From Duganella margarita (lineage in GTDB: Bacteria; Pseudomonadota; Gammaproteobacteria; Burkholderiales; Burkholderiaceae_D), in NCBI RefSeq assembly GCF_009857535.1, contig NZ_WWCS01000008.1, positions 62,001 to 126,000 on the forward strand: 64,000 nt of DNA, given 5' to 3'. The translations under genes and the position numbers were made by a program. Of the stretch, positions 52,837 to 63,659 are shown one piece after another (positions within the stretch are counted from its first letter, which is position 1; the number at the start of each line of letters is the position of its first letter). Below the pieces are notes generated by a model. That model saw only the letters and a list, made by a program, of their open reading frames with translations, did not search any database and was not told the DNA's origin.

Positions 52837-53493
52837 ATGAGCCTTGGCCTCCTCGGTCGCAAGGTTGGTATGATGCGCATCTTCACCGATGACGGGGACT
52901 CGATCCCAGTCACCGTGGTTGACGTATCGAACAACCGTGTTGCGCAAATCAAAACCCCTGAAACTGATGGTTATACCGCGGTTCAGGTCGCATATGGTCA
53001 ACGTCGCGCGTCCCGCGTGACCAAAGCTGTTGCGGGTCACCACGCTAAAGCGGGTGTCGAAGCTGGTACTCTGTTGAAAGAGTTCCGCGTTGACGCTGCT
53101 AAAGCCGCCGAACTGAAAGCTGGCGAAGTTGTCGCCGTTTCGCTGTTCGAAGTTGGTCAAAAAGTCGACGTTCAAGGTGTGTCGATTGGTAAAGGCTACG
53201 CCGGTACCATCAAGCGTCACAACTTTGCTTCGGGCCGTGCTACCCACGGTAACTCGCGTTCGCACAACGTGCCAGGTTCGATTGGTATGGCGCAAGATCC
53301 AGGCCGCGTGTTCCCTGGTAAACGCATGACCGGTCACATGGGTGATGTCACCACGACCGTGCAGAACCTCGAAATCGCCCGTATCGATGCCGACCGCCAG
53401 CTGCTGCTGGTCAAAGGTGCGATCCCTGGCGCCAAAAACGGCCAGGTAGTGGTTTCGCCTGCTGTCAAAGTTAAAGCAAAGAAGGGAGCTTAA
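52837..53493 (+). CDS. rplC: 50S ribosomal protein L3
   Basis: The protein has 218 residues from ATG 52837 with GGAG at 52828-52831; an upstream GTG/ATG in frame (52819) is less likely. Starts [15 protein letters not shown] and contains the long loop with the conserved [23 protein letters not shown] block that reaches the peptidyl-transferase centre. It is the first gene after the break in the S10 block. Confidence 0.97.
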   Translation: MSLGLLGRKVGMMRIFTDDGDSIPVTVVDVSNNRVAQIKTPETDGYTAVQVAYGQRRASRVTKAVAGHHAKAGVEAGTLLKEFRVDAAKAAELKAGEVVAVSLFEVGQKVDVQGVSIGKGYAGTIKRHNFASGRATHGNSRSHNVPGSIGMAQDPGRVFPGKRMTGHMGDVTTTVQNLEIARIDADRQLLLVKGAIPGAKNGQVVVSPAVKVKAKKGA

Positions 53494-53496
53494 ACG

Positions 53497-54117
53497 ATGG
53501 AACTCAAGCTCTTGAACGCCCAAGGTCAAGCCGCCTCTAACGTTGCTGCCGCCGATACCGTCTTCGGCCGTGACTACAACGAAGCCCTGATCCACCAGAT
53601 CGTCGTTGCTTACCAAGCCAATGCGCGCAGCGGCAACCGTAAACAAAAAGACCGTGAAGAAGTCCACCACACGACCAAGAAGCCATGGCGCCAAAAAGGT
53701 ACCGGCCGTGCTCGTGCTGGTATGTCGTCGTCGCCACTGTGGCGCGGCGGTGGTCGCATCTTCCCGAACTCGCCTGACGAGAACTTCACCCACAAAGTGA
53801 ACAAGAAGATGTACCGCGCTGGTATCTGCTCGATCCTGTCGCAACTGGCCCGCGAAGAGCGCCTGGTTGTGGTGGAAGATTTCGCGATCGAAGCACCAAA
53901 AACCAAGCTGCTGTCGCAAAAGCTGACCGGCATGGGCTTTGATTCGGTACTGATCATCACCGATGTTGCCAACGAAAACCTGGAACTGGCTTCGCGCAAT
54001 CTGCCGAACGTCCTGGTGGTTGAGCCACGTCACGCAGATCCAATGTCCCTGGTGTTCTACAAGAAGATCGTGGTCACCAAAGCTGCATTGGCCAAGATTG
54101 AGGAGATGCTGGCATGA
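53497..54117 (+). CDS. rplD: 50S ribosomal protein L4
   Basis: The protein has 206 residues, starting [11 protein letters not shown], with the extended loop [14 protein letters not shown] that lines the exit tunnel. In E. coli L4 represses the S10 operon through a leader upstream of rpsJ; here rpsJ is in another transcript, so such control, if any, would act on a leader before rplC. Overlaps rplW by 4 bases. Confidence 0.97.
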   Translation: MELKLLNAQGQAASNVAAADTVFGRDYNEALIHQIVVAYQANARSGNRKQKDREEVHHTTKKPWRQKGTGRARAGMSSSPLWRGGGRIFPNSPDENFTHKVNKKMYRAGICSILSQLAREERLVVVEDFAIEAPKTKLLSQKLTGMGFDSVLIITDVANENLELASRNLPNVLVVEPRHADPMSLVFYKKIVVTKAALAKIEEMLA

Positions 54118-54428
54118 GCGCATTGAAATTTAGCGAAGAACGCCTGCTGAAGGTACTGGTTGCTCCAGTGATTTCCGAGAAGGCCACCATGGTCGCGGAA
54201 AAGAACGAGCAGATCGTGTTCCGTGTTACCACCGACGCGACCAAGCCAGAAATCAAGGCTGCCGTTGAACTGCTGTTTAAAGTCGAAGTGGCGTCGGTGC
54301 AAACCGTCAACCGCGAAGGCAAACAAAAGCGTTCGGGCGCCCACATCGGCCGCCGCAACCACACCAAGCGTGCTTTCGTGTGCCTGAAGCCAGGCCAGGA
54401 AATCAATTTCACCGAGGAGGCTAAATAA
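54114..54428 (+). CDS. rplW: 50S ribosomal protein L23
   Basis: The protein has 104 residues, starting [29 protein letters not shown] sequence. L23 sits at the tunnel exit and docks trigger factor and the signal recognition particle. Its start overlaps the rplD stop (ATGA) and its stop overlaps the rplB start by 1 base, so all three are coupled. Confidence 0.97.
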   Translation: MSALKFSEERLLKVLVAPVISEKATMVAEKNEQIVFRVTTDATKPEIKAAVELLFKVEVASVQTVNREGKQKRSGAHIGRRNHTKRAFVCLKPGQEINFTEEAK

Positions 54429-55258
54429 TGGCACTCGTTAAGATGAAGCCAACCTCCCCAGGCCGTCGCGGCATGGTGAAAGTTGTGAACTCCGACCTGT
54501 TCAAGGGTCGTCCGTTCGCAGCGCTGGTTGAGAAAAAATCGAAAACTGCTGGCCGTAACAACAACGGTCACATCACCACCCGTCACATCGGTGGTGGTCA
54601 CAAGCAGCACTACCGCGTGATCGACTTCAAGCGTAACAGCAAGGATGGCATCCCGGCGAAAGTGGAACGTATCGAATACGATCCAAACCGCACCGCGCAC
54701 ATCGCGCTGCTGTGCTACGCCGATGGCGCCCGCACCTACATCATCGCCACCAAAGGCATGGCCGTAGGCGACAGCGTCATGACCGGTTCGGAAGCGCCGA
54801 TCAAGTCGGGCAACTGCCTGCCGATCCGCAACATCCCAGTCGGCACCGTCATGAACTGCGTCGAAATGCTGCCAGGTAAGGGTGCCCAAATGGCCCGTAC
54901 CGCCGGCGCCGGCGTCGTGCTGATGGCCCGTGAAGGTACCTACGCGCAAGTGCGTCTGCGTTCGGGCGAAGTCCGTCGCGTGCACATCGAGTGCCGTGCT
55001 ACCGTGGGCGAAGTCGGCAATGCCGAACACAGCCTGCGCAAGATCGGTAAAGCTGGTGCGATGCGCTGGCGCGGTGTTCGTCCTACCGTTCGCGGTGTGG
55101 TCATGAACCCGGTCGATCACCCGCACGGTGGTGGTGAAGGTAAAACCGCAGCTGGTCGTCACCCTGTTTCGCCATGGGGCCAACAGACCAAGGGTAAGAA
55201 GACTCGCAGCAACAAGCGTACTTCTTCGATGATCGTCTCGCGCCGCGGCAAGAAATAA
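54428..55258 (+). CDS. rplB: 50S ribosomal protein L2
   Basis: The protein has 276 residues, starting [15 protein letters not shown]. The C-terminal [13 protein letters not shown] block contains the conserved histidine near the peptidyl-transferase centre. Length is normal for L2. Confidence 0.98.
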   Translation: MALVKMKPTSPGRRGMVKVVNSDLFKGRPFAALVEKKSKTAGRNNNGHITTRHIGGGHKQHYRVIDFKRNSKDGIPAKVERIEYDPNRTAHIALLCYADGARTYIIATKGMAVGDSVMTGSEAPIKSGNCLPIRNIPVGTVMNCVEMLPGKGAQMARTAGAGVVLMAREGTYAQVRLRSGEVRRVHIECRATVGEVGNAEHSLRKIGKAGAMRWRGVRPTVRGVVMNPVDHPHGGGEGKTAAGRHPVSPWGQQTKGKKTRSNKRTSSMIVSRRGKK

Positions 55259-55267
55259 GGATAAATC

Positions 55268-55543
55268 ATGACTCGTTCATTGAAAAAAGGGCCGTTCTGT
55301 GACGCCCACCTGGTGAAAAAAGTCGAAGCCGCGCAAGCGACCAAAGACAAAAAGCCAATCAAAACCTGGTCCCGTCGCTCGACCATCATGCCGGACTTCA
55401 TCGGCCTGACGATCGCTGTGCACAACGGCAAGCTGCACGTGCCAGTGTATGTCTCCGAGAACATGGTTGGTCACAAGCTCGGCGAATTCGCGCTGACCCG
55501 CACGTTCAAAGGCCATGCCGCTGACAAGAAGGCGAAGAAATAA
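55268..55543 (+). CDS. rpsS: 30S ribosomal protein S19
   Basis: The protein has 91 residues, starting [16 protein letters not shown]19 forms a complex with S13 in the 30S head. The stop overlaps the next start by 1 base (TAATG). Confidence 0.98.
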   Translation: MTRSLKKGPFCDAHLVKKVEAAQATKDKKPIKTWSRRSTIMPDFIGLTIAVHNGKLHVPVYVSENMVGHKLGEFALTRTFKGHAADKKAKK

Positions 55544-55872
55544 TGGAAACCAAAGCTATCCTCAAAGGCGTGCGCCTGTCGGACCAAAAGGGCCGCCTGG
55601 TTGCTGACCTGATCCGTGGCAAGAAAGTTGACGCCGCGCTGAACATTCTGCAGTTCAGCCCGAAAAAAGGCGCCACCATCATCAAGAAAGTGCTGGAGTC
55701 GGCCATCGCCAACGCCGAGCACAACGATGGTGCCGACATCGACGAACTGTTCGTGAAAACGATCTACGTTGAAAAGGGTCCGATCCTGAAGCGCTTCACC
55801 GCGCGTGCAAAAGGTCGTGGCGATCGTATCTCGAAACAATCGTGTCACATTTATGTGACCGTAGGCAACTAA
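55543..55872 (+). CDS. rplV: 50S ribosomal protein L22
   Basis: The protein has 109 residues, starting [26 protein letters not shown]. Its beta-hairpin ([16 protein letters not shown]) lines the exit tunnel where macrolides act. Tandem with rpsS by 1-base overlap. Confidence 0.97.
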   Translation: METKAILKGVRLSDQKGRLVADLIRGKKVDAALNILQFSPKKGATIIKKVLESAIANAEHNDGADIDELFVKTIYVEKGPILKRFTARAKGRGDRISKQSCHIYVTVGN

Positions 55873-55881
55873 GGAGCCAAG

Positions 55882-56661
55882 ATGGGTCAGAAAATTCATC
55901 CAACTGGTTTCCGCCTGGCGGTTACCCGTAACTGGGCTTCGCGTTGGTATGCTGGCAATGGCAACTTTGCCGCCATGCTGAACGAAGACTTGAAAGCACG
56001 TGCTTACCTGAAAACCAAGCTGAAGAACGCTTCGGTCGGCCGCATCGTGATCGAGCGTCCCGCCAAGAACGCGCGTTTCACCATCTACAGCTCGCGTCCA
56101 GGTGTGGTTATCGGTAAAAAAGGCGAAGACATCGAAGTACTGAAGTCGGCGCTGGCGAAGATCATGGGCGTGCCAGTGCACGTCAATATCGAAGAAATCC
56201 GCAAGCCGGAAATCGATTCGCAGCTGATCGCTGATTCGATCGCGCAACAGCTGGAAAAACGCATCATGTTCCGCCGCGCCATGAAACGCGCGATGCAGAA
56301 CGCCATGCGTCTGGGCGCCCTGGGCATCAAGATCATGTCCTCGGGTCGTCTGAACGGCATCGAGATCGCCCGTACCGAATGGTATCGCGAAGGCCGTGTG
56401 CCACTGCACACCCTGCGCGCTGACATCGACTACGGCACTTCGGAAGCTTCGACCACCTACGGCATTATCGGTGTCAAGGTGTGGGTATACAAAGGTGACC
56501 GCGCGCCAAACGGCGATGCACCAGTCATCGATACCCCGCCGGACGAGAAAAAGCCGCGTGGCCCACGTCGTGAAGACGGCAAACCAGCTGGCCGTCCGCG
56601 CCCAGCCGGTGCTGGTGGCGCCCGCCGCGCTGCCAAGCCAGCCGAGAAAGCAGGAGAATAA
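55882..56661 (+). CDS. rpsC: 30S ribosomal protein S3
   Basis: The protein has 259 residues, starting [21 protein letters not shown] domain ([14 protein letters not shown]) is followed by the S3 C-terminal domain. The last ~35 residues form a basic Pro/Gly/Ala-rich tail ([23 protein letters not shown]), longer than in E. coli but usual in betaproteobacteria. Confidence 0.97.
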   Translation: MGQKIHPTGFRLAVTRNWASRWYAGNGNFAAMLNEDLKARAYLKTKLKNASVGRIVIERPAKNARFTIYSSRPGVVIGKKGEDIEVLKSALAKIMGVPVHVNIEEIRKPEIDSQLIADSIAQQLEKRIMFRRAMKRAMQNAMRLGALGIKIMSSGRLNGIEIARTEWYREGRVPLHTLRADIDYGTSEASTTYGIIGVKVWVYKGDRAPNGDAPVIDTPPDEKKPRGPRREDGKPAGRPRPAGAGGARRAAKPAEKAGE

Positions 56662-56663
56662 TC

Positions 56664-57083
56664 ATGCTGCAACCAGCACGCAGAAAGTATCGTAAAGAGC
56701 AGAAAGGCCGTAACACCGGCATTTCGCACAGCGCCGGCACCAATGTGTCGTTCGGCGAATTCGGTCTGAAGGCAGTGGCCCGTGGTCGTATCACGGCCCG
56801 CCAAATCGAGGCAGCACGTCGCGCCATGACCCGTCACATCAAACGTGGCGGTCGTATCTGGATCCGCGTGTTCCCGGACAAACCGATCTCGAACAAGCCG
56901 GCCGAAGTCCGTATGGGTAACGGTAAGGGTAACCCAGAGTACTACGTCGCTGAAATCCGTCCGGGCAAAGTCCTGTACGAAATGGATGGCGTAGGCGAAG
57001 AACTGGCGCGCGAAGCATTCCGCCTGGCCGCTGCCAAACTGCCACTGGCGACCACGTTTGTGGTCCGTCAAGTTGGTCAATAA
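56664..57083 (+). CDS. rplP: 50S ribosomal protein L16
   Basis: The protein has 139 residues, starting [17 protein letters not shown]. It binds near the A-site and the central protuberance. It follows rpsC with 2 bases between stop and start. Confidence 0.97.
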   Translation: MLQPARRKYRKEQKGRNTGISHSAGTNVSFGEFGLKAVARGRITARQIEAARRAMTRHIKRGGRIWIRVFPDKPISNKPAEVRMGNGKGNPEYYVAEIRPGKVLYEMDGVGEELAREAFRLAAAKLPLATTFVVRQVGQ

Positions 57084-57095
57084 CAGGAGTGAACT

Positions 57096-57287
57096 ATGAA
57101 AGCATCTGAACTCCGCGGCAAAGACCAGGTAGCTCTGCAAAAAGAGCTGAATGACCTGTTGAAGGCACAATTCGGCCTGCGTATGCAAACCGCGACGCAA
57201 CAGCTGAGCAACACTTCGCAGCTCAAAAAGGTACGTCGCGATATCGCACGCGTAAAAACGGTATTGAACACGAAGGAAGCAAAATGA
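57096..57287 (+). CDS. rpmC: 50S ribosomal protein L29
   Basis: The protein has 63 residues, starting [23 protein letters not shown] small two-helix protein next to L23 at the tunnel exit. Its stop overlaps the rpsQ start by 4 bases (ATGA). Confidence 0.97.
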   Translation: MKASELRGKDQVALQKELNDLLKAQFGLRMQTATQQLSNTSQLKKVRRDIARVKTVLNTKEAK

Positions 57288-57550
57288 CCGAGCAAGTAAA
57301 GCTGAAGCGTACGCTGATCGGTAAAGTTGTGTCCGACAAGATGGACAAGACCGTTACCGTTCTGATCGAACGTCACGTGAAACACCCTCTGTATGGCAAG
57401 ATCATCGTCCGTTCGGCAAAGTACCACGCCCACGACGAGACCAACCAGGTGAAAGCCGGTGACACGGTGGAAATCGTGGAAGGTCGTCCGATCTCCAAAA
57501 CGAAGGCATGGACCGTGACCCGTGTGGTGCAAGCCGCACAAATCGTTTAA
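57284..57550 (+). CDS. rpsQ: 30S ribosomal protein S17
   Basis: The protein has 88 residues with the OB-fold core [24 protein letters not shown]. Primary 16S rRNA binder. It is the last gene before a strong terminator and thus ends the S10 transcript, as in E. coli. Confidence 0.97.
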   Translation: MTEQVKLKRTLIGKVVSDKMDKTVTVLIERHVKHPLYGKIIVRSAKYHAHDETNQVKAGDTVEIVEGRPISKTKAWTVTRVVQAAQIV

Positions 57551-57560
57551 TTGAAGCGGA

Positions 57561-57593
57561 TGCCGGCCAGACTTCGGTCTGGACGGCATTTTT
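57561..57593 (+). terminator. Terminator of the S10 block with UUCG tetraloop
   Basis: TGCCGGCCAGAC (57561-57572), TTCG loop, GTCTGGACGGCA (57577-57588) with one mismatch, then five T's. A stable intrinsic terminator 10 bases after rpsQ. Confidence 0.9.
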
Positions 57594-57603
57594 CAATTAG
57601 TTC

Positions 57604-57641
57604 TTGCAAGCCCGCGAGTTGTATGTAATACTCGTGGGCTT
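57604..57641 (+). promoter_or_regulatory. Probable spc promoter with overlapping hairpin
   Basis: TTGCAA (57604-57609)-N16-TAATAC (57626-57631) could start the spc transcript. The same stretch contains an inverted repeat AAGCCCGCGAGT (57608-57619)/ACTCGTGGGCTT (57630-57641) with one G-U. The long gap to rplN (57818) leaves a leader of about 180 bases with no other recognised element. Confidence 0.45.
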
Positions 57642-57817
57642 CGTTCATGTAACGCCGCAAAGTGTCTGGCCACAGACGCTGAACCGTGCGGTCAGTATGC
57701 AGTACGAAGGTCAAGCACCCAAGCAGTGAGGCCAGCAGGTCTCATTGGCGGGACCAAGACTGACCGTTAGGTCCGCATTGTGTGGATTCTTCGGCTTAAG
57801 TTGGGAAAGAGAATATT

Positions 57818-58186
57818 ATGATTCAAACTGAAAGCCGGCTCGAAGTAGCCGACAACACCGGTGCCAAGGAAGTCATGTGCATCAAGGTGTTGGGCGGTTC
57901 CAAGCGCCGTTATGCTGGCATTGGCGACGTGATCAAAGTAACCGTCAAGGTTGCTGCGCCACGCGGCCGTGTCAAAAAAGGTGAAATTTATAACGCCGTG
58001 GTAGTGCGCACCGCTAAAGGTGTACGCCGCCAGGACGGTTCCCTGGTCAAGTTCGACGGCAATGCCGCCGTTCTGTTGAACGCCAAGCTGGAACCGATCG
58101 GTACCCGTATCTTCGGACCAGTGACGCGCGAGCTGCGCACTGAAAAGTTCATGAAGATCGTGTCCCTGGCACCTGAAGTACTGTAA
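57818..58186 (+). CDS. rplN: 50S ribosomal protein L14
   Basis: The protein has 122 residues, starting [27 protein letters not shown]. It lies at the subunit interface near the GTPase-factor site and is the target of RsfS. First gene of the spc transcript, 267 bases after rpsQ. Confidence 0.98.
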   Translation: MIQTESRLEVADNTGAKEVMCIKVLGGSKRRYAGIGDVIKVTVKVAAPRGRVKKGEIYNAVVVRTAKGVRRQDGSLVKFDGNAAVLLNAKLEPIGTRIFGPVTRELRTEKFMKIVSLAPEVL

Positions 58187-58196
58187 GGAGTCAGCA

Positions 58197-58511
58197 ATGG
58201 ATAAGATTCGTAAAAACGACGAAGTCATCGTTCTGGCCGGTAAAGACAAGGGCAAACGCGGTGTCGTTTCGCGTCGCGTAGACGCAGAACACGTTGTGGT
58301 TGAAGGCGTCAACGTTGCTAAAAAAGCGACCAAGCCGAACCCAATGACTGGCGTTCAAGGTGGTATCGTCGACAAGACTATGCCGATTCACGTGTCCAAC
58401 GTTGCATTGTTCAATGCAGCGACTGGCAAGGCAGACCGGGTAGGTTTCAAAGATGTCGACGGCAAAAAAGTCCGCGTCTTCAAATCGTCCGGCGAAGTAG
58501 TGAAGGCTTAA
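58197..58511 (+). CDS. rplX: 50S ribosomal protein L24
   Basis: The protein has 104 residues, with the KOW motif [17 protein letters not shown]. An assembly-initiator protein of the large subunit. 10 bases after rplN. Confidence 0.97.
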   Translation: MDKIRKNDEVIVLAGKDKGKRGVVSRRVDAEHVVVEGVNVAKKATKPNPMTGVQGGIVDKTMPIHVSNVALFNAATGKADRVGFKDVDGKKVRVFKSSGEVVKA

Positions 58512-58517
58512 GAAATC

Positions 58518-59057
58518 ATGGCACGTCTCCAAGAGTTCTATAAAGAAAAAGTCGTCGCTGACCTGACCGAGAAATTCGGCTACAAGTCGGTGATGGAAGT
58601 ACCACGTCTGACCAAGATCACCCTGAACATGGGTGTCGGTGAAGCGATTGCTGACAAGAAAGTGCTGGAGCACGCTGTCGGCGACCTGACCAAGATCGCC
58701 GGTCAGAAACCAGTGACCACCAAGTCGCGTAAGGCCATTGCGGGTTTCAAGATCCGTGAAGGCTACCCGATCGGTACCATGGTCACCCTGCGTGGCGCCC
58801 GCATGTACGAGTTCCTCGACCGCTTCATCACCGTGGCCCTGCCGCGCGTGCGTGACTTCCGCGGTGTGAATGGCCGCTCGTTCGATGGCCGTGGCAACTA
58901 CAACATCGGTGTGAAAGAGCAGATCATCTTCCCGGAAATCGAGTACGACAAGATCGATGCGCTGCGTGGTATGAACATTTCGATCACCACCACCGCTAAG
59001 ACCGACGACGAAGCGAAAGCTCTGCTCGCCGCCTTCAAATTCCCGTTCAGGAACTAA
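58518..59057 (+). CDS. rplE: 50S ribosomal protein L5
   Basis: The protein has 179 residues, with the core [13 protein letters not shown] and [16 protein letters not shown] blocks. It binds 5S rRNA in the central protuberance. 6 bases after rplX. Confidence 0.97.
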   Translation: MARLQEFYKEKVVADLTEKFGYKSVMEVPRLTKITLNMGVGEAIADKKVLEHAVGDLTKIAGQKPVTTKSRKAIAGFKIREGYPIGTMVTLRGARMYEFLDRFITVALPRVRDFRGVNGRSFDGRGNYNIGVKEQIIFPEIEYDKIDALRGMNISITTTAKTDDEAKALLAAFKFPFRN

Positions 59058-59063
59058 GAGATC

Positions 59064-59369
59064 ATGGCAAAACTCGCACTGATTAACCGTGAAGCAAAAC
59101 GCGTGGCCCTGGCGAACAAATTCGCCGGCAAACGCGCCGCGCTCAAGGCCATCATCGATGACCAGTCGAAATCGGAAGAAGAACGTTACGAAGCGCGCCT
59201 GAAACTGCAAGCGCTGCCACGTAACTCGGCTCCGACCCGCCAGCGTAACCGCTGCGCGATCACTGGTCGTCCACGCGGCACCTTCCGTAAATTCGGTCTG
59301 GGCCGTATCAAGCTCCGTGAATTCGCCATGCGTGGTGAGATTCCGGGTATGACTAAAGCTAGCTGGTAA
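59064..59369 (+). CDS. rpsN: 30S ribosomal protein S14 (zinc-free form)
   Basis: The protein has 101 residues, starting [20 protein letters not shown]. It has only one cysteine ([11 protein letters not shown]), so it is the long zinc-independent form. 6 bases after rplE. Confidence 0.97.
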   Translation: MAKLALINREAKRVALANKFAGKRAALKAIIDDQSKSEEERYEARLKLQALPRNSAPTRQRNRCAITGRPRGTFRKFGLGRIKLREFAMRGEIPGMTKASW

Positions 59370-59383
59370 TAGGAGAATATGCA

Positions 59384-59779
59384 ATGAGTATGAGCGATCC
59401 TATCGCCGATATGCTGACCCGCATTCGTAACGCCCAGGGCGTGCAAAAAACGACCGTGGCCATGCCATCGTCGAAAGTCAAAATTGCGATTGCCAACGTC
59501 CTCAAGGACGAGGGTTACATTGAAGATTTCGCAGTCGCTGTAGATGGCGGCAAGTCGGAACTGAAAATCGGTTTGAAATATTATGTCGGCCGTCCCGTCA
59601 TCGAGCGCCTGGAGCGCGTGTCCCGTCCGGGTCTGCGCGTCTACAAAGGCAAAGACGAGATCCCTTCGGTAATGAATGGTCTGGGTGTGGCGATTGTATC
59701 GACCCCACAAGGCGTCATGACCGACCGTAAAGCACGCGCAACCGGTGTCGGCGGCGAAGTGATTTGCTACGTGGCCTAA
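59384..59779 (+). CDS. rpsH: 30S ribosomal protein S8
   Basis: The protein has 131 residues, starting [18 protein letters not shown]; a second ATG at 59390 is an alternative start. In E. coli S8 represses the spc operon by binding rplE mRNA. Preceded by AGGAGAATATGCA. Confidence 0.97.
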   Translation: MSMSDPIADMLTRIRNAQGVQKTTVAMPSSKVKIAIANVLKDEGYIEDFAVAVDGGKSELKIGLKYYVGRPVIERLERVSRPGLRVYKGKDEIPSVMNGLGVAIVSTPQGVMTDRKARATGVGGEVICYVA

Positions 59780-59789
59780 GGAGTAAGAC

Positions 59790-60323
59790 ATGTCCCGAGT
59801 AGCTAAAATGCCAATCGCTGTGCCAGCTGGCGCTGATGTCGCCATCTCCGCACAAGCGATCACCGTCAAGGGCCCGCTGGGCGTCCTGACCCAGAACCTG
59901 AATGGCCTGGTTAAAGTAGAAAACAACGCTGGTACCCTGAGCTTTGAGCCGTCGAATGACAGCCGCGAAGCCAACGCCATGTCCGGTACGCTGCGCGCAC
60001 TGGTCAACAACATGGTAAACGGTGTGACCAAGGGCTTCGAGAAAAAGCTGAACCTGGTGGGCGTGGGCTACAAAGCCCAGGCCGCCGGCGACAAGCTGAA
60101 CCTGTCGCTGGGTTTCTCGCACCCGGTCGTGCACGCCATGCCAGAAGGCGTGACCGTGACCACCGCCACCCCGACCGAGATCGTCATCAAAGGCATCGAT
60201 CGTCAAAAGGTGGGTCAGGTTGCTGCAGAAGTTCGTGCTTACCGCGCTCCGGAGCCTTACAAAGGCAAGGGCGTCCGTTATTCGGACGAAGTGGTTAAGA
60301 TCAAAGAAACTAAGAAGAAGTAA
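59790..60323 (+). CDS. rplF: 50S ribosomal protein L6
   Basis: The protein has 177 residues, with a C-terminal signature [19 protein letters not shown]. It lies near the factor-binding site of the large subunit. 10 bases after rpsH. Confidence 0.97.
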   Translation: MSRVAKMPIAVPAGADVAISAQAITVKGPLGVLTQNLNGLVKVENNAGTLSFEPSNDSREANAMSGTLRALVNNMVNGVTKGFEKKLNLVGVGYKAQAAGDKLNLSLGFSHPVVHAMPEGVTVTTATPTEIVIKGIDRQKVGQVAAEVRAYRAPEPYKGKGVRYSDEVVKIKETKKK

Positions 60324-60336
60324 TTAGGGGCTGACG

Positions 60337-60699
60337 ATGGATAAAAAAGAATCTCGTCTGCGTCGCGGACGTCAAACCCGGATCAAGATCGCACAACTGA
60401 AAGTGAACCGCCTGTCGGTGCACCGCACTAACCTGCACATTTATGCGAACCTGATCAGCCCGGAAGCCAAAGTACTGGTTTCGGCATCGACCGTTGAAGC
60501 GGAAGTACGCGCTGAACTGGCCGGCCAATCGGGCAAGGGCGGCAACGCCGCTGCCGCCGCACTGGTGGGCAAGCGCGTAGCAGAAAAAGCACTGAAAGCC
60601 GGTATCACCGAAGTCGCCTTCGACCGTTCCGGTTTCCGTTATCACGGCCGTGTGAAGGCGCTGGCAGAAGCCGCGCGTGAAGCCGGTCTGAAGTTCTAA
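60337..60699 (+). CDS. rplR: 50S ribosomal protein L18
   Basis: The protein has 120 residues, starting [15 protein letters not shown], with the 5S-rRNA-binding C-terminal [19 protein letters not shown]. 13 bases after rplF. Confidence 0.97.
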   Translation: MDKKESRLRRGRQTRIKIAQLKVNRLSVHRTNLHIYANLISPEAKVLVSASTVEAEVRAELAGQSGKGGNAAAAALVGKRVAEKALKAGITEVAFDRSGFRYHGRVKALAEAAREAGLKF

Positions 60700-60708
60700 G
60701 GAACGATC

Positions 60709-61227
60709 ATGGCAAAAATGCAAGCAAAAATGGCAAGCGACAAGCCGGACGATGGCATGCGCGAAAAAATGATCGCGATCAACCGCGTGACCAAAGTGGT
60801 CAAGGGTGGTCGTATCATGGGCTTCGCCGCGCTGACCGTAGTAGGTGACGGCGATGGCCGCATCGGCATGGGCAAGGGCAAGTCGAAAGAGGTACCGGTT
60901 GGTGTGCAGAAGGCAATGGAAGAAGCCCGTCGCAACCTGATCAAAGTACCGCTGAAAAACGGCACGCTGCACCACACCGTCCTGGGTCGCCACGGCGCCT
61001 CGAAAGTAATGATGTCGCCTGCCAAACCAGGTACCGGCGTCATTGCAGGCGGCGCGATGCGCGCAATCTTCGAAGTCATGGGTGTTACCGACGTGGTCGC
61101 GAAATCGACCGGTTCGAGCAACCCGTACAACCTGGTTCGCGCCACGCTGGACGGCCTGGCTAAACTGAGCACTCCTGCTGACATCGCTGCGAAACGCGGC
61201 AAGTCGGTAGAAGAGATCCTGGGTTAA
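60709..61227 (+). CDS. rpsE: 30S ribosomal protein S5
   Basis: The protein has 172 residues with the S5 double-stranded RNA-binding block [26 protein letters not shown]; this loop carries spectinomycin-resistance sites. Part of the mRNA entry and of decoding accuracy. 9 bases after rplR. Confidence 0.97.
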   Translation: MAKMQAKMASDKPDDGMREKMIAINRVTKVVKGGRIMGFAALTVVGDGDGRIGMGKGKSKEVPVGVQKAMEEARRNLIKVPLKNGTLHHTVLGRHGASKVMMSPAKPGTGVIAGGAMRAIFEVMGVTDVVAKSTGSSNPYNLVRATLDGLAKLSTPADIAAKRGKSVEEILG

Positions 61228-61237
61228 GGTGAACGAC

Positions 61238-61420
61238 ATGACTACGAAAACCGTCAAAGTACAACTGGTCAAGGGCCTGATTGGCACTCGTCAAGATCAC
61301 CGTGCCACCGTTCGCGGTCTGGGCCTGCGTCGCGTCAACTCGGTTTCCGAGCTGCAAGACACCCCATCCGTACGCGGCATGATCAACAAAGTGTCGTATC
61401 TCGTTAAAGTAGTTGCGTAA
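61238..61420 (+). CDS. rpmD: 50S ribosomal protein L30
   Basis: The protein has 60 residues from ATG 61238 ([16 protein letters not shown]), preceded by AAGGTG; a GTG at 61229 in frame would give 3 extra residues and a worse spacing. Typical short L30. Confidence 0.96.
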   Translation: MTTKTVKVQLVKGLIGTRQDHRATVRGLGLRRVNSVSELQDTPSVRGMINKVSYLVKVVA

Positions 61421-61447
61421 GCCTTAGGGCTTACTCACGGAGAAATC

Positions 61448-61879
61448 ATGGAACTGAATACCATTCAACCAGCCGATGGCGCCAAGCACTACAAGCGTCG
61501 CGTCGGCCGCGGTATCGGCTCTGGCCTGGGTAAAACCGCAGGCCGTGGCCACAAGGGTCAGAAATCGCGTTCGGGCGGCTTCCACAAAGTCGGCTTCGAA
61601 GGCGGTCAGATGCCTCTGCAACGTCGTCTGCCTAAGCGCGGTTTCAAGTCGCTCAACGCCACCTTCAAAGCTGAAGTGCGTCTGTCCGACCTGAACCACC
61701 TGGCCGTCGGCGATGTCGACATCCTGGTGCTGAAACAAGCTGGCGTACTGGGCGTGCTGGCACGTGATGTACGCGTCATTCTGTCCGGCGAGATCACCAA
61801 AGCGGTGAACCTCAAAGGCTTGAAAGTGACCGCTGGCGCGAAAGCCGCCATCGAAGCAGCCGGCGGCTCGGTAGCCTGA
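61448..61879 (+). CDS. rplO: 50S ribosomal protein L15
   Basis: The protein has 143 residues, starting [22 protein letters not shown], with the glycine-rich RNA-binding N-terminus. A late-assembling large-subunit protein. It precedes secY by about 30 bases. Confidence 0.97.
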   Translation: MELNTIQPADGAKHYKRRVGRGIGSGLGKTAGRGHKGQKSRSGGFHKVGFEGGQMPLQRRLPKRGFKSLNATFKAEVRLSDLNHLAVGDVDILVLKQAGVLGVLARDVRVILSGEITKAVNLKGLKVTAGAKAAIEAAGGSVA

Positions 61880-61909
61880 GCCCCGCGAACAGCTTGATCG
61901 GAGCGAAAA

Positions 61910-63244
61910 TTGGCGACTAATCCACAATTGGCTAAAAGTGCAGCAGCTGGTTTCCCCTGGGGCCGGCTCTGGTTCCTGCTTGGCGCATTGGTGGTTTATC
62001 GTATCGGCGCTCACATCCCGGTTCCCGGGATCGATCCGGTACAATTGGCCGCGCTGTTCAAGTCGCAAGAGGGCGGCATCCTGGGCATGTTGAACATGTT
62101 CAGCGGTGGCGCGCTCGCGCGCTTTACGGTGTTTGCGCTGGGTATCACGCCGTACATCTCGGCCTCGATCATCATGCAGTTGGTGTCGATCGTCTCGCCG
62201 CAGATGGAAGCGTTGAAGAAGGAAGGCGAAGCTGGCCGACGCAAGATCACCCAGTACACCCGGTATTTCACGGTGCTGCTGGCGGGGTTCCAGGCGTTGG
62301 GCATTGCGGTTGCCTTGGAGTCGCAAGCTGGTCTGGTGCTGGATCCAGGCTATGCATTCCGTTTCGTGACGGTCGTGACGCTGTTGACCGGCACCATGTT
62401 CGTGATGTGGTTGGGCGAGCAAATTACCGAGCGTGGTCTCGGTAATGGCATCTCGATCATCATTTTCGCTGGTATCGCGGCCGGTCTGCCGGGCGCACTG
62501 GGTGGCCTCGGCCAGTCGGTGAGCAACGGTTCGATCGGTGCCTTGTCGGCGATCATCATCATGATCCTGGTGGTGGCGGTGACGTTCCTGGTGGTGTTTG
62601 TGGAACGTGGCCAACGCAAGATTCTGGTCAATTATGCGAAACGCCAGGTGGGTAACAAGATTTACGGTGGACAAACGTCGCACCTGCCACTGAAGTTGAA
62701 TATGGCCGGCGTGATCCCACCGATCTTCGCTTCGTCGATTATCTTGTTCCCGGCAACGATCGTGGGCTGGTTTACCACGGGCGCCGATACGGCCAACCCG
62801 GCGGTCCGGTTCCTGAAAGATTTGGCAGCATCGATGGGGCCAGGCGAGCCCATCCACGCACTGTTGTACGCCATCGCGATCGTGTTTTTCTGTTTCTTCT
62901 ATACAGCGCTGGTCTTCAACAGCAAGGAAACAGCGGATAACTTGAAGAAGAGCGGGGCCTTTGTGCCAGGGATTCGTCCCGGTGAGCAGACTGCCCGTTA
63001 CATCGACAAGATCCTGACGCGATTGACACTGGCTGGCGCCATCTACATCACTTTGGTGTGTTTGTTGCCGGAATTCATGCAAGCCGAGTGGAAGGTACCA
63101 TTCTATTTTGGCGGTACTTCGTTGTTGATTATTGTGGTTGTTACCATGGATTTCATGGCGCAAGTACAAAACTACGTGATGTCGCAGCAATATGAATCGC
63201 TGCTGCGCAAAGCAAACTTCAAAGGCGGAATTCCGACGCGATAA
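61910..63244 (+). CDS. secY: Protein translocase subunit SecY
   Basis: The protein has 444 residues and begins with TTG 61910, 5 bases after GGAGCG, giving the SecY N-terminus [24 protein letters not shown]. Ten membrane helices are visible. The pore-ring and plug region ([26 protein letters not shown]) and the cytoplasmic loop with [30 protein letters not shown] are conserved. It forms the SecYEG channel. The rare start may tune its level below that of the ribosomal genes. Confidence 0.97.
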   Translation: MATNPQLAKSAAAGFPWGRLWFLLGALVVYRIGAHIPVPGIDPVQLAALFKSQEGGILGMLNMFSGGALARFTVFALGITPYISASIIMQLVSIVSPQMEALKKEGEAGRRKITQYTRYFTVLLAGFQALGIAVALESQAGLVLDPGYAFRFVTVVTLLTGTMFVMWLGEQITERGLGNGISIIIFAGIAAGLPGALGGLGQSVSNGSIGALSAIIIMILVVAVTFLVVFVERGQRKILVNYAKRQVGNKIYGGQTSHLPLKLNMAGVIPPIFASSIILFPATIVGWFTTGADTANPAVRFLKDLAASMGPGEPIHALLYAIAIVFFCFFYTALVFNSKETADNLKKSGAFVPGIRPGEQTARYIDKILTRLTLAGAIYITLVCLLPEFMQAEWKVPFYFGGTSLLIIVVVTMDFMAQVQNYVMSQQYESLLRKANFKGGIPTR

Positions 63245-63265
63245 GCGCGGTTTCAAACATACCGA

Positions 63266-63484
63266 ATGGCAAAAGACGACGTCATACAGATGCAGGGCGA
63301 GATCCTAGAAAATCTCCCTAATGCAACATTTCGAGTAAAGCTGGAAAACGGGCACGTGGTGCTGGGACATATTTCAGGTAAAATGCGGATGAACTATATC
63401 CGCATCCTGCCTGGCGATAAGGTGACGGTTGAACTGACACCTTACGACCTGTCCCGCGCCCGCATCGTGTTCCGGACCAAGTAA
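63266..63484 (+). CDS. infA: Translation initiation factor IF-1
   Basis: The protein has 72 residues, starting [29 protein letters not shown] after Met, an OB fold that binds the ribosomal A site. Betaproteobacteria often place an infA here in addition to a second copy elsewhere. 21 bases after secY. Confidence 0.96.
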   Translation: MAKDDVIQMQGEILENLPNATFRVKLENGHVVLGHISGKMRMNYIRILPGDKVTVELTPYDLSRARIVFRTK

Positions 63485-63518
63485 ATTTAGATAATCGAAC
63501 CTTAGAAGAGAGTTCATA

Positions 63519-63632
63519 ATGAAAGTTAACGCCTCAGTCAAGCGGATCTGCCGCAACTGCAAGATCATCAAGCGCAAAGGCGTTGTTCGCGTAATCTGCG
63601 TCGAACCACGTCATAAACAGCGTCAAGGTTAA
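63519..63632 (+). CDS. rpmJ: 50S ribosomal protein L36 (zinc-binding form)
   Basis: The 37-residue protein is [18 protein letters not shown] and so on; cysteines C11, C14, C27 and H32 form the zinc site, so this is the zinc-binding (C+) type. The start is ATG 63519, after AGAAGAGAG. It lies 34 bases after infA. Confidence 0.96.
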   Translation: MKVNASVKRICRNCKIIKRKGVVRVICVEPRHKQRQG

Positions 63633-63659
63633 TAACCGTTATTTATCGAGGAATAACGA

